Source: Rhynchonema sp. JSB1_4 | Taxonomy: Eukaryota > Nematoda > Chromadorea > Monhysterida > Xyalidae | Reading direction: 5' to 3' | Assembly: GCA_030248065.1 (NCBI GenBank) | Contig: JASAMV010008781.1 | Coordinates: forward strand, 124,001-188,000 | Length of the DNA stretch: 64,000 nt | Part shown: positions 1 to 12,939 of the stretch, piece after piece | Position numbering within the stretch: position 1 is the stretch's first letter | Layout: each line of letters starts with the position of its first letter | Made by a program: the position numbers and the translations under genes | Notes under the pieces: model-generated | The model's database searches: none | What the model saw: the letters and a program-made list of their open reading frames with translations, nothing else | What the model was told of the DNA's origin: nothing

Positions 1-67
1 TCGAACCCACGCGGGCATAGCCCATTGGATTAGCAGTCCAACGCCTTAACCACTCGGCCACCGCTTC
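1..67 (-). tRNA. tRNA-Ser (anticodon GCU), 3' end cut by window edge
   Basis: Read on the minus strand the segment starts with the acceptor strand GAAGCGG, then TG, then the D-arm GCCGAGTGGTTAAGGC. The anticodon loop contains CTGCTAA, giving GCU (serine), followed by a long variable arm as expected for a class II serine tRNA, and the start of the T arm (GTTCGA). About 15 nt of the T arm and acceptor stem lie outside the window. No intron is visible in the anticodon loop. Confidence 0.93.
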
Positions 68-404
68 CTACCTCAGCACTGTTTCTTTTCTGGTTTTATA
101 GTATATTGTAAGTGCGCACTGGCGCTCTGTGCAGGAAATGCCCAGATTATCATGGTTACACTCAACTCAGTTATAGTGCATGCATGGCATGCACACCAAT
201 TCAGTCAAGTCTTCACACATTATATTTCTGTGCCATCTGTTTTTCCTTGCTAATGTTAGTACAACTTTCTCACAATCGGATACTGAAACTAACCTTAGTT
301 TCAACAACAACTGCAACAAACGCTTTGCCAAAATTTCAGTTTTTCTTCAGCTGGATGATCCCGTCGTTCCTAACTCAACCCTTCGTCAAAAAACGACCCT
401 CCAA
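68..404. other. Intergenic, tRNA to lectin-like gene 1
   Basis: No gene supported. It should hold the promoter and 5' UTR of the plus-strand gene starting at 405. I see no clear TATA box, and the open frames here have no family features. Confidence 0.5.
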
Positions 405-2428
405 ATGTGCAAAATTCCATTGTTCTGTGTCATTATCTTCACATTGTCCCCCTCAATCGCCCACAGTTTGGACAACGTGCACGACTGGCCGGTCGTGGGG
501 ATGTCACGTGACCGGGTAGCGCGCTCTATTTCGTCGATGGTGAGTTGTTCGGAAACAGTGATAAAAACGAAAAGTGAAAAAATCTGCAGGCGCACGCTTG
601 CAACGAGACTGACGATGGGTTGAACGTGACCAACGTGGCTGGAGAAGAACGAGAGGCGAAATCGACACCATATTGGCACTCGAATTATGTGAACGGCACC
701 ACGTGCTGTCAGAATGGATGGTTTGCTTGGAAGGTTGGCTGATTTTGCATCGTTTCTTATTCACTGGTATTTTATTTGATTTTATTTCTGTCTCTAGGAC
801 GTTTCTATCATGCAAGCTTTCGCAGCTCTTGTTTCAAAACGATTTTTGCAAGGAAACCGGGGCACTAGTCATCGTCAGTGCCAATGTACGTTGTTATCAT
901 TGGTCTTGTGTTCAGCAGGTGATCTGGCAATGCACATGTCCCAATCCAATCGCAGTATTCCATTTCTCCTGATGTTTCAGGGTAGCTGCTATTGGTTCGA
1001 CGAAAATCGATTGAAGTTTGACGACGCGAAACGATCATGCGCCACTAAAAACGCAACGCTGATGGTGATATCGCAGCACAGAGAACAGGTCGGATTACGG
1101 TAGCTGTTGGGTAATGGCAGGTGTTGGATTACGGCATAACTTTTCGATTGTTAGTGTGCGTGTGTTCAAATGTTTCAGCGTCACATGATGCAACAAGCGC
1201 GACTGGCTAATCCCACTTGGATCGGGCTGTCGACCAAATTCTTCTCCAAAGTAGATGGCCAATACGCAGACGTGCTCGCCTGGCAGACGGATGGCGGACT
1301 GCACTTTCATCAGCTGTTGGTGAAATTGTTATTTGTCGTTTTCTTAGTTTTGATCAAGTTGTGTTTTTCATTTCTTATTATAGCATCTGAAAACCTTTCG
1401 ATCATGAACGATTACTCATGCACTCAAAGCGGACGGTGCACCAGAACGTCATCAGGCACCACGCGTGCCGCATGTCATGAAGAAATTGTTGTCGTTCAGT
1501 CACAAATTGAAACTGTACATAGCTTCATTTATAGACCATGGGTGCTACCGTCGGCCGTAGGTTATGGTAGTACTACGGTATTGGGTTGTGCGGCGTGGCG
1601 AAACGAGGTCGAATACCTGCATCGTCCCCATGTGCATTTTCACGACTGTAACTTGAAGATGCCGTTCATTTGTGAGCAAAATGGTACTGCGGCTGATATG
1701 GTGAACACGGTGGTCGAGCATGTTAGAACGGTACGTTTAGATGGAGCGGTTGGCTGAATGATGTTTCAATTCGATATCCGCATGTGAAAGTCGTTGGTGC
1801 GCCATGGTTGTATGCAAATCTGGACCGACCAACCCAAAGATCTCTGGAGACGTGCTTGTTATCATGCCCATCGGTATCAGACGAGTTAGCGAAGGATGTC
1901 GACCACGCAAAACCCTCAGCTCTAGACGTTGGGCCAAATAATGTTGAAGAGGCCTCATATGCCGGGGTGATGTCGCCCTTACGCATGGTGCTTGGCTTGC
2001 TTAAGATTTTTCTTCGAAATCTCTACTTCAGAGCAAAACCCAACAGCTTTCTTTTGTCTGGTGGGCACAACTAAATATTCTTGAAAGCAACTCCCTGTTA
2101 GCTTGGTTCTAGATCGGTGGCAATATGGACGACCGGACATTGGTGACCAAAGCTGTATGCCGGGTGATGCGCGAGCTGATCGAACCACGCGAACCTGACA
2201 AGGCAAGTACAAGACCGACCGTGAAGCTCAATCGGCCATCGAGTTTAATGAATTGCGCTGTGGTTTTGAGTCCTGCGTTGCGTTCGATAACTGAATGCAA
2301 TTTTTTTCTTGAAATGGAAGGATTTTATCGATATGGGTTTTTAATTTCAGGTCCTCGCGTACTGGTGGCCGTATGGTCCCTATGCCAACTTTGGCCATCG
2401 TGGCTATGGCTACTACGGATGGGGATGA
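405..2428 (+). CDS. Secreted C-type lectin-like protein 1 (CTLD)
   Basis: Exons: 405-539, 590-733, 981-1088, 1179-1315, 1535-1730, 2113-2202, 2351-2428; about 295 aa. Residues 1-20 are a signal peptide (MCKIPLFCVIIFTLSPSIA). A low-complexity linker with N-glycosylation sequons leads to a CTLD that opens with CCQNGWFAWKGSCYWF, continues with WIGLSTKF and closes with HFHDCNLKMPFICE. The family WIGL motif and the C...C closing pattern are present, but the EPN/QPD and WND sugar- and calcium-binding motifs are not recognisable, so sugar binding is doubtful. The C-terminus is rich in Gly and Tyr (GHRGYGYYGWG). The intron at 2203-2350 begins AAG|GCAAGT, a GC-AG intron. Introns 2, 3, 4 and 5 match those of the two minus-strand paralogues in position; the exon 1535-1730 is 196 nt in all three. 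Ligand and role unknown. Confidence 0.82.
798..885 (+). pseudogene. Possible decayed CTLD exon inside intron 2 of lectin-like gene 1
   Basis: The segment lies between a good acceptor (tctctag) and a good donor (gtacgt). In one frame it reads LSCKLSQLLFQNDFCKETGA followed by LVIVSAN, close in pattern to the start of a CTLD (C...F..A...C...GA.L..I.S). It is 88 nt long, so including it between two phase-0 exons would break the frame. It could be a relic of a duplicated exon, or a chance open stretch. Confidence 0.3.
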
Positions 2429-3014
2429 TTATTACTGTACTAAAACCATTTTGGTTCTGACTCTAGCGTCGTGGCTTGTAATTGGGGGTTGTGTGTGGGC
2501 AGGTATGTAAATATGTAGGTATGTCTATTATGCGATGACTTCCATGTTTCAAAATTTTACCGCAGTTTTACTGGTTTTCTTGATAATTATTTTCATTGGC
2601 TGAAAAGTTTTTTCCGATGCTGATACTGCCATTATTTTGCTTGCATTTTGTTTTTCGGCGGTTATGTAGGATCCTAACCTTGTTATTGGACAGCATCAAC
2701 ACTGCAACATTGCTCACATGTTATTCACATAATCAAAAACCTGTATTCAACTATTCACGCAGCAAATCTGTGCATCTATGCATTGTATTATATCCATTGA
2801 TAAAAAATGAAAAGAGAAGTGTGCAATGCATCGCCTTGGTGAGATAGAGGCGTCATGGGATTTTCCGGCTGGCCGCAGCGTGGGCTTTGGAAACATCACG
2901 CGCACATTCGAATATTTCGAAATCAGTAAAGTTCTCCTGCTTATTTTGCGGATACTGAATTTAGATGCCAGCAATCGATTTTGCTATAATCTTTTTTGCA
3001 GTGCTATTCACAAA
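2429..3014. other. Intergenic / 5' region of the zinc-finger gene
   Basis: AT-rich. An open frame in the frame of the zinc-finger gene runs from an ATG at 2826, so the true start could lie there. A possible 5' UTR intron (donor GTAAAG near 2926, acceptor TTTTTTGCAG near 3001) would favour the start at 3015. Confidence 0.45.
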
Positions 3015-4198
<1,184 letters not shown>

Positions 4199-4655
4199 TG
4201 ACCTACATATGTATATATGACCACGAGTTTGTGCAAAAGTCCAAAATGCATGTACCTTATCAATAATATCTGAAACAGGAATAAAGAAAACAACCCAATC
4301 TGAACGTGAACAGCGAAACAGACAATACAAACTGCCCTGTGCGAATTGAACGACTGAAGGAAAAAAGACCGATTACACACAATAATAAAGAGACAAAGTC
4401 AACTTTGAAGCAACAAGACAACAACTAGTCTGAAGACTGAAAGGTAAAGAACATCAATTGCAGAACATATGGAGCTGTTATTCTCGAAGCAATTATTTAA
4501 TCTCAGGACTTTGGTTTTGTTTCACCTTATTGACGATTGCTGAACTTGATCGTCATCGGTGCACCAGAATCACAATGCCAAGAAAAACAGAACTCAAAAG
4601 GCAAGAAATACAATGCAGTGCTCAAATGTTTCGAGAATACCGGCATTTGCACAAT
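4199..4655. other. Intergenic between convergent zinc-finger and lectin-like 2 genes
   Basis: AT-rich, with the candidate polyadenylation signals AATAAAG near 4280 and AATAATAAAG near 4380. No gene seen. Confidence 0.5.
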
Positions 4656-7600
4656 CTAGCGTCTGCCTCTGACCCCACCGTAACCCCCGAATCCGCGTTG
4701 TGACCGAATGTAACTGCCCAGATAATTGTGATGTGAATGATAGTTGGGTGACATGGTGGTCGGTGCCTGGATTTCTTCACCCATCAACGTATGGATCACC
4801 TCCTCAAACATCTCTTCCTTATCTTTCCATGGTTGACGGTTCTAAAAATGATTTCCTGTGAAGATGTCTCTCACACGCAGCAATACAAAGGTTAAGGGAA
4901 ACCGAAACGCTGATGGGTGCTTGCGACCACGTATTTCATTCGTGAAATGAACAAAGTCAATGACACAACGATTAAGATGTTGCAATTTTATTATGAAAAA
5001 TGAGAGCCCGGTATAAATGTGCGGTCGGGAATCGAAATATCAAAACAAAACCTGACAATCTTATCTCGTCAACTTCATTGAAGTGATACAGAGACAACAG
5101 TGATAGAGATCCATTGGAAAAGTGTCAGAGATTACATAACAATGAAAGGGCCAAGACAAGAGTATATTTGCTGTAGCAAACAACGGCTAAAAGTAATGTC
5201 GTCAAAATCACCGCGTCAAATCTTTTCATCAAATCACATGTATTATTTCTCGCGCTCGTCTGGGGCTCATGTATTATTGCGTCATTAAATCCCGGTGTCC
5301 CCCTGGGTGTCGATGTCCCCCTGACATGAAATCACCTTCATATGCCGCGTATAGTTGCATGCAATCGACTTTGGGTTGTTCCTGCTTGCTGAAAGTGACC
5401 AATGGAGGGCATGTACTCTGAATCGGCCATCACGAATCACCATCGGCAGCATCCGGGCAAAATGAAAGCATTTATCCACTTCTGATCTCCTCCGATGCCG
5501 CCGATGGTGATTCGTGATAGCCGATTCGATGTATATTATCTTCATTTGTCAGATATGGCAAGCCGCAACGGCTCTTCGTCGATTGGCATGCAACTGTATT
5601 TTGTATCCCTCACATACTTTCCCATCAGGGGGACATCGAGGCCCCCTGTAGGGGGACATCGACACCCAGGGGGACATCGAGCCTGAATCTCAGCGTGATT
5701 TGACGACAAAACTACTAGCCCAAACAACGAGGGTATAGAAGAAAACCAACGAAATGGAGCAGCTTGAAACAAACCATGTCGAGATAAACAATTTTGTCAC
5801 ATAAAATCTGCAAAAAACTCTCAAGCACCCATCAGCGCGTTAATTGTTTCCTCAATGACGACTCTTCTTGATTCGCCATCTTCTATGATCAACTGCAATG
5901 ATTGCGTTTTTACGTTCTTCTGATTGCAATTTAAAAACCACGATTTTACTTGTCATCATGACCATCGGTAGCTTGTTAACCAGAGTTGGAAAAAAAATTC
6001 AAAACAAGTTTTTTTTAAATTTTTTTGCCCAACTCTGTTTCTAACATGAATTTTATGGACACTTGCGTTGGACCATTCAACCTTACAACACAAAGTGACA
6101 TGGACATTTATAGTTTGCAGGTATAAAAATCATCATGAGTTGAAGCGCTGTCATTTTGACCAGCCGAAAGCTTGGCCAAGTTGGTTGTAGAAAGTGGTGC
6201 CACAGGTCACCATAAAAGATTGCCCGACCTTTTCAACCACAGCCATCACGGCCTCCTTCATGTCCAATGCCGTTTCGTTTCGTTCGCACACAAAGTAGTA
6301 CGGTAGATTGCAGTCGTAAAAATGGACGTAGGATCGGACTACGGTAGACATCGGGTTGAAGTACGCACCACACGCAAGTAGACCGGCTCGACCGAAATTG
6401 GGTGCTTTTGCGGCCAGCCAGGGCCTAAGAGAATAGTTTCACAATTTGTTCGGTCGAACTGAGGCACAGTAACCGATGGGTATGATCAGAAAGCGTGAAC
6501 TGCCCAAAATCTGTGCTCGCACTGTTTATGGACCATACAATGTACCAATGTAGGTATTCATCAGGTCCATTTAATTTGACGAAAAACAATCGCTACAGTA
6601 TGTACCTAATGTATTGTCTCCTACTCATATGTTTACACGTTTTTTAATAATGTCAAGTGACTTGTTGAAACCGCCCATCACCCACTCACAGTTCGTGAAA
6701 ATGCATGCCGCCAGTTGTCTGCCAGCTGAGTACATCTGAGTCCGGGATGAATTTGGCGGACAGTCCGAGCCAAGTCATCTGGTTCCAGGTGGCGTGTTGC
6801 AGCACTTGTTCCTGAATTGACTAGGGAATACAGGTTAATGCTATAAGAGCATCGATAATATTTTTTGAATAAACTGCCAGCGAGAAAAGACCTAAACGTG
6901 AGCTCCGTAGGCCTACACAGAACGTGCCCAGTCTGCAATCTTTGTTAACCTGCACATTAGCTACGACAACATCATTGAAACCCACTATGGACTGTGTAAA
7001 GGGACGTAATAAAGCAAATCAGATTGGCAATCTGCCAGTTTCTTATCACACCATTTCGTCCTGTTCCGATATGACCATGAGTGTGGCGAGATTTTCGTGA
7101 CAGAATTTCTGTGCGTCGCTGTAGCGCATCTTGCGACGTTTGAAGAAATAGCAGCTGCAAGAAAAACTTGTATATTATGCACCGTCATAAATTGGTGATC
7201 GGATTTGCACTGGGTCATGTGACCCAGGCTATTCGTGGTCTGTTGCAGCCACAAAGATAGACCGGGCAGTCCGACCTGATCCCCAGGTTCGATACCGCTC
7301 AATGATTGAAATGATCAGTGCAAAACAATATAGGGTAATAACTGATTCAACATGCAACCTTCGTTCATACGCCAGCCATCCGTCAGGACAACAACTGCCC
7401 CCCGATGTAGTGTCGATGCCTTGGTCCGATTCGGTCGTGTGATCAGACGGACTGGTTGTGCTGATGTCTGAAACATCAAGGTTATATTGGCATGCGCGTG
7501 ACACAGACAATACAGTAATAATTTGTGTTTCCAATCAATGTTGGAAAACAGATTAATCAACATAAGGTACCTAATGACATCGATGGGCATGAAAACGAGA

Positions 7601-7926
7601 GTCGACCGCATTCGAAAATGCAATCACATCCCTGCCTCAGCTCAGAAGCCAGGCGGAAGATCGGCTTACAATACTAATACAGTCGTCAACTCAGGTTGTC
7701 GGCAACTCCCATGTATAATTTCTCGTGCTCATTTAGGGCTGTGTACTTGACGACGACGAGAGTGTGGACTACTTGAGTTGGACTGCTTACCATCAGCCTG
7801 AAGATCGACAAGATTGAAACATCACGTACCTTCACTGGCCATTTCGCCGTGCGTTTCAGCGGGCATCGGGCTCGCAAAGCCTCTGGCCAACAGACCGATC
7901 AGCAGGATTAGTTGAGTGAGAAACAT
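4656..7926 (-). CDS. Secreted C-type lectin-like protein 2 (CTLD)
   Basis: Exons in transcription order: 7830-7926, 7359-7467, 7052-7154, 6690-6811, 6229-6424, 4656-4841; 270 aa, all phases consistent. A signal peptide (MFLTQLILLIGLLARGFA) is followed by a Ser/Thr/Asp-rich linker and a CTLD: CCPDGWLAYERSCYFFKRRK, then MTWLGLSAKF, WQTTGGMHFHEL, YVHFYDCNLPYYFVCERNE. The four main cysteines and the WLGL motif are kept; EPN/WND calcium-site motifs are not evident. After the CTLD comes a helical acidic stretch (WKDKEEMFEEVIHTLMGEE) and a His/Gly/Arg-rich tail containing SYIRSQRGFGGYGG. It is a close paralogue of the gene at 8994-11854 and shares every exon border with it. The 1.4-kb last intron carries a foldback element and a short palindrome. 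Function unknown; probably extracellular. Confidence 0.85.
5293..5682. mobile_element. Foldback/MITE-like element in last intron of lectin-like gene 2
   Basis: The two ends are inverted copies: the left reads GTGTCCCCCTGGGTGTCGAT and the right ends with the complementary GGGGGACATCGACACCCAGG. Inner arms are also inverted (ATCACGAATCACCATCGGC near 5429 against GCCGATGGTGATTCGTGAT near 5500). There is no coding capacity. A 15-bp inverted match (gctgatgggtgcttg at 4909, its complement at 5822) flanks it farther out and could mark a larger element. Confidence 0.7.
5981..6037. repeat. Short AT-rich palindrome
   Basis: CAGAGTTGG followed by an A/T-rich core and CCAACTCTG: an imperfect hairpin of about 57 bp within the last intron of lectin-like gene 2. 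It may be a small MITE. Confidence 0.5.
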
Positions 7927-8993
7927 TTCGATAGACGTTCGGTTAATGTTAGGAGAACCCTTGGCGTGATGCAGAAAGTAGACGAGCAACTCACAAATAA
8001 CAAGAATGAAAATGAAGGGGAGAAACAGCAGAACCTACTGGCCACAGACATGACGAAGTGACACTCTGAAAACAAAACGCAGTGTGGGGCGCTCTACTCA
8101 ACATGTGGTCTTATGTTGCCTGCAGGTTGTGCAGAACTGAGCCGTTTACCTCGCAGATTGCCCAATAATGACAGAACAGAAGGATTGCCTTGCTTCGCAA
8201 CAGGGGTTGGTCTTTTTGAGATCCAATTACTAGCGCATTTGTCACACCAGTCATGAGTGGTTTGAACATACTGGTACCTACAGATCTTGAACAAATTACC
8301 GGTCAGTTGGCACACAGCGATAATTATGATGTACTTGTAGTTTTGTTCGGCCATTAGTTTGAAAATATTAGTGTTGGAAATAAATTCAGCACACTTTCAG
8401 TGCTTTAAGATTGCTGGTTGATGATGCTAATGGCAGAATGTTTTCATAATAACACAGCCATGCAACATCAGTCAACTGGGTACGTACAGTGTTCCGGTCA
8501 CCGTGGCACGTGAGTGCAACTTGAAAATGTACCAGACAAACCTTGTATTATAATTATGTTTGATTTCATATGTGAGGGTGCGTTTCGACATATTTTCCAA
8601 CCTGTGTACATTATAACGAAGAGATGGTGGACACTGTTCATTCAGTCACTTTATGTATTCGTTCAATATCCAGTCACTCATCACGCGAACAACGATGAAA
8701 CATTCTGATACACAATGTATTTGAACAAGCGGAAACAAAGAAAAGGTTGACGATAATACACTTGAACAAAAAATGAGATCATGTAAAGTTTGGTTTCAAT
8801 TACAGACAGGGCAAAGGAAAACAGCCGGAAAACAACAGCAGAACGTTTGACAGTCAAATCATCGAAACAAACAGTAGCAGTGAAAATTAACGAAAAAACA
8901 TCAGTCAAACAAAACAAGAATCTCGATTCAGAGGATCTCTTCAAGGATACAGAATAATATCTACCAACGGCATGCAAATATGTACGTACATTA
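7927..8993. other. Intergenic between lectin-like genes 2 and 3
   Basis: About 1.07 kb with no gene I can support. It holds the promoter region of gene 2 (7927 upward) and the 3' flank of gene 3. No repeat family stands out. Confidence 0.5.
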
Positions 8994-11854
8994 TCACCTA
9001 CGCCCGCCATGGCCGTAGAAGTGTCCGCGTTGTGACCTAATGTAGCTGTTCAGGTAGTCATTTCGATTCGGTTTCTCTGGTTCCTGGGTTGTGGTCGGTG
9101 GCTCAGTGACACCCATCAAACCGTCAACCACTTCACCAAACATTTCGTCCGTATTCTCCCATATGTCGCGGTTCTGAAAAAATTATGTTTATGTATGCAC
9201 CTAATCCGTTTGACACAAATCACATTTGAACGAAGAAAATCCAATCCTAACCATCTTGTATACTACCATTGGGTGGAATTTTTGAAACGGTGTAAAGGTC
9301 AGTTGGGCGTAAAGGTCGGTGTAAAGTTCGGTCGAAAGCTCGGTCGGCGTAGCTCGGTGTAAACGTGAAACATTGCCTGTTATTAACGTGGAATGTTTCA
9401 TGTTTACACCGAGGTCTATCACACTGAGCTGTCGACCGAGCTTTACACCGACCTTACACCCAACTGACCTTTACACCGTTTCGAAAATATCACCCTGGCT
9501 GGAATTCACAAAACAAAGTCAAGCTCACCGTTAAGCTCAACGTCAAAGTTCAATGTCAGATGTTTCGGCCTCACGCCGGCTCGTGCAGCAGACGCGATTT
9601 TCAAAACGAAGGGTCAACTTTGACGCACTATTGTGCATGATTGGATTCGTTTCTCGGGATACTGTTATTTTAAGGACGTTGCACAAGCGTTTCAAAAGAT
9701 TAATTCAGAGTTATAATAATTTCTGACTAATGGTGTTGAAATAATGTGGCGATCATTGACCACAGTCAAAATTTTTTGCACCCCCGTTGGTGATCGTCCG
9801 TTCATTTCTTTGCCTCTTTTCAGAAATTCATAAAACTCAGAAATACTCTCACAAAACGCTTCTGTTACATCCCTATAACAATATTTTGGCTAGATAAGCA
9901 TCCAGTCTTGCACAATAATGCGTCAAAGTTAACCCTTCGTTTAGAAAATTGCGTCTGCTGCACGAGCCAGCGTGACACCGAAACATCTGACTTTGAACTT
10001 TGACGTTGAGCTTGACGGTGAGCTTGACTGACGACAATAAAACGTGAAAGTCAAAACAGAACTCACAAGCTCGACAACTTCCATTACGGCCTCCTTCATG
10101 TCCAATGCGTCTTCGTTTCGTTCGCACACAAAGTAGTACGATAGATTGCAGTCGTAGAAATGGACGTAGGATCGGACTACGGTAGACATCGGGTTGAAGT
10201 ACGCACCACACGCAAGTAGACCGGCTCGACCGAAATTATGTGCATTTGCTGCCAGCCAGGGTCTGCAAACTGCGGGATCAGCGAATGAACGACTGTATCG
10301 CTTGGACTAACATGTTTGAGGTAATGGCATGACTGCATTATAAGGAAAGGCATACATCTCAGTACAACGTTCACTGGAAAACTACAGTAATCTTGAGCAG
10401 CTTTCAAAACTTGCACAGCAGTTTTCGAGTGACTTGTTGAAACCGCCGACTCACAATTCGTCAAAGTGCATGCCGCCAGTTGTCTGCCAGCTGAGCACGT
10501 TCGAATCCGGGATGAACCTGGATGAGAGTCCGATCCAAGTCCACTGGTGAAAAGTGGCATGTTGCAGCACTTGCTCCTGAATTGGCAAGGAAATGGGTTT
10601 GAAATGTGAAGCAAAGACCATCTCAACGACAACAAGTATGGCTGATGGTTGATGCAACTGACTGGTTGCTTTCGCTTGTCTGACACACACACTTGTTATC
10701 ATGCCCATTGATGACATGACCGATGCTGTGTTGGTGCGTGCGCCCACACGGTCACATCTTGAGGCCTTACACAGTAAAACATCAGGGAATTGTTTTGACG
10801 ACATTATGGTCGGTCTTTAACTCTCTAATTATCTCGTCCTCAAGTGATATTCCTTATAAAGAAGGTAGACTTTTCAGCCACCAATTTCTGAACATCATCG
10901 CAAGACGCGTACCATTTCGTCCTCTGTCGATATGACCATGAGTGAGGCGTCATTTTTGTCACAGAATCGTTGGGCCTCAGCGAAGCGCATCTTTTGACGT
11001 TTGAATAAATAGCAGCTGCAATGAAGATGACTTGCGGAATTGGCTGGGAGCAGACACTGGATTCATTTGACTACTGTAACAATACTCACATGATCACAAT
11101 AATGATTCTTGCCAACCAGGCAAACACCATGCACAATATACGGGTGCGTTTGGATTTGGATCATAGGTATAATATTGACACCTTACACAATTCTGCACTT
11201 ATGTATTTTGCAACTGAGTGGGGCACCACCAAGTTCGATCAGAGAAAATTGGTCAGTCCCCATACGTTAAGGACAACCTTTGCGATGGTCAAGTGCACAA
11301 AAAACCGATCTTCAAGAAAAGTCAAATTAACCTTCCACCATATGCCAGCCATCCATCAGGGCAGCAGCTGTCACTGGATCCGACTTCGATGTTCGTTGTG
11401 GTGTCAATGACTTGGTCCAATTCGGTGGGAGGGTGGTCGGGACCACTGGTTGTTCTGATGTCTGGGAATGCAGTGCAATTACGTTTTGTAATTTGCACTT
11501 AATTCTGAATTGTATATGCAAAGTACATAGCAAACTGGTGATCGGTCTGGTACGATCTACAGGCAACGTGACGTGTGGCACACAAGGATGGTACGACACT
11601 TTCGAGAAGCGTAAAACCGTTGTTTAGGAACATTCTATGCTGATTGAGCTTCGAATAATCAATTACCATTGTCAATTATAATCATGCAAAAGATTCGTGA
11701 TAAAGATTGATATTGTTCAAGAAAACTGGCAAAAATGTGAAACATCATAGGACAAACCTTTACCAGTGATTTCGTCACTCTCATTGGCTGGTGCAAGGCT
11801 CGCAAGGCTGTGGGCCAACAGAACAGTCAGTGGAACTAATCGGGCGACAGACAT
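8994..11854 (-). CDS. Secreted C-type lectin-like protein 3 (CTLD)
   Basis: Exons in transcription order: 11764-11854, 11332-11461, 10913-11015, 10455-10576, 10067-10262, 8994-9173; 273 aa, all phases consistent. A signal peptide (MSVARLVPLTVLLAHSLAS) leads to an acidic Thr/Pro-rich linker, then the CTLD: CCPDGWLAYGGSCYLFKRQK, WTWIGLSSRF, WQTTGGMHFDEL, YVHFYDCNLSYYFVCERNE. The acidic helix WENTDEMFGEVVDGLMG and a tail with SYIRSQRGHFYGHGGRR follow. Middle exon sizes (103, 122, 196 nt) are identical to gene 2, pointing to tandem duplication. Calcium-site motifs EPN/WND are not evident. Intron 5 (9174-10066) is almost filled by two inverted-repeat elements. Role unknown. Confidence 0.86.
9271..9496. 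mobile_element. Foldback element, GGTGTAAAG-type
   Basis: About 226 bp that is nearly a full palindrome centred near 9385. The left arm has GAAACGGTGTAAAGGTCAGT and the right arm its complement ACTGACCTTTACACCGTTTC. Internal copies of GTAAAGGTCGGT/AAAGCTCGG repeat within each arm. Non-coding, inside intron 5 of lectin-like gene 3. Confidence 0.75.
9519..10027. mobile_element. MITE with long (~125 bp) terminal inverted repeats
   Basis: The left end TCAAGCTCACCGTTAAGCTC is mirrored at the right end (GAGCTTGACGGTGAGCTTGA). The inverted similarity extends for about 125 bp per side, through AGATGTTTCGG and the CTCGTGCAGCAGACGC block, at roughly 90% identity. No open frame of note. The flanks do not show an obvious target duplication, so I do not assign a superfamily. 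Confidence 0.8.
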
Positions 11855-12939
11855 TTTGTGGATTTTTCAATTCTTGGATACTGGGCGTTGGGCGAACGCG
11901 GCTTGAAAAACGAGAATGAAAATAGCAAAAAACAATACAGGCAGTTTGAGCAAGTACCCGGGTCACACTTCATTTGAACACAACATACGCATCCTTTTAT
12001 GGCCAACAATAATAAAGCGGATCAGGTCAACGACGCACCTATTTTGTGAGTGACAGACCGGCACCACACCATGTGGTTACATGTCATCCCAGCGGGAGTT
12101 CTCAGATCATTGTTGCGTCACTGTCTGTGAAATTCCTGGGTGTGTTTCGTTTTGCGAACACATGCAGTGTGCAATCACGTCATTTGCCTGGGTTGCGAGC
12201 GAAGCATATTTCTGTCTGTCGCATTCCGCATCTCCATAGACTCGCATAAAAAATAAATTTTATCGCGGATCATTGAATCATGAAGCGAAGTTTTGGAGCA
12301 GCTTAATGTAGTCAGCGCAATGCGTGAACCTAAACAATGTGAAATGAAGTTCTTTCACAATGACAAAATTTGGAAATCCTTGGTATTCAATACCAGAAAA
12401 AACTTCAGGAAGTGTGTGCTGTGAGCTGACGCAGTCCCTTTTCTGGCGTCACCGGCGGTGCACCGGTGGTAATCTTCTGTGAAATTGCATCAAGTTGGGA
12501 ACTCGATCAAAATAAAATGAGAGCAGCTGCCAAAATTAGGTTAAAGTCAACACGTCGTCGTGTAGATCGCTCTGTCAAATGCGGGTGGCCTTCCTGTTGT
12601 GGGTGTGGACTTGTTCGAAGGCCCTGTTCTTCAATGCAAGCCTTCAGACAAAAGACCCTGTGTTTCAAAGCAAGCACGATGATGATTCATCCATAATATT
12701 CGGATTTTGACAAGGACAAACATTACATTACCTACCACCCAACCCATTTGTTTAGATTTTAGGTATTATAGTTTTGTTGTTTTTTGAACCGGTCAAAAGA
12801 AACAATGAGGAAAAAATGAGAAGGAAAAAAATCAGAAAAATTGAGAAAGAAATCACATTTTAAGAGGAAAAAAATGAAAAAAAAACAGGAAAAAAACGAT
12901 CGTGCCAGAAAAAGGTCCTCCTCGGAGTTCTCCACTATG
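11855..12939. other. Intergenic with no supported gene
   Basis: Upstream region of lectin-like gene 3, then unassigned sequence. A purine-rich stretch (GAGGAAAAAATGAGAAGG-like, 12805-12900) precedes the repeat tract. No conserved reading frame. Confidence 0.5.

Noticed and set aside
810..1103. A 97-codon frame joining intron 2 and exon 3 of lectin-like gene 1
   Set aside because: Only its end (from 981) is CTLD in the correct frame. The first part lacks CTLD sequence in that frame and exon 2 splices directly to 981.
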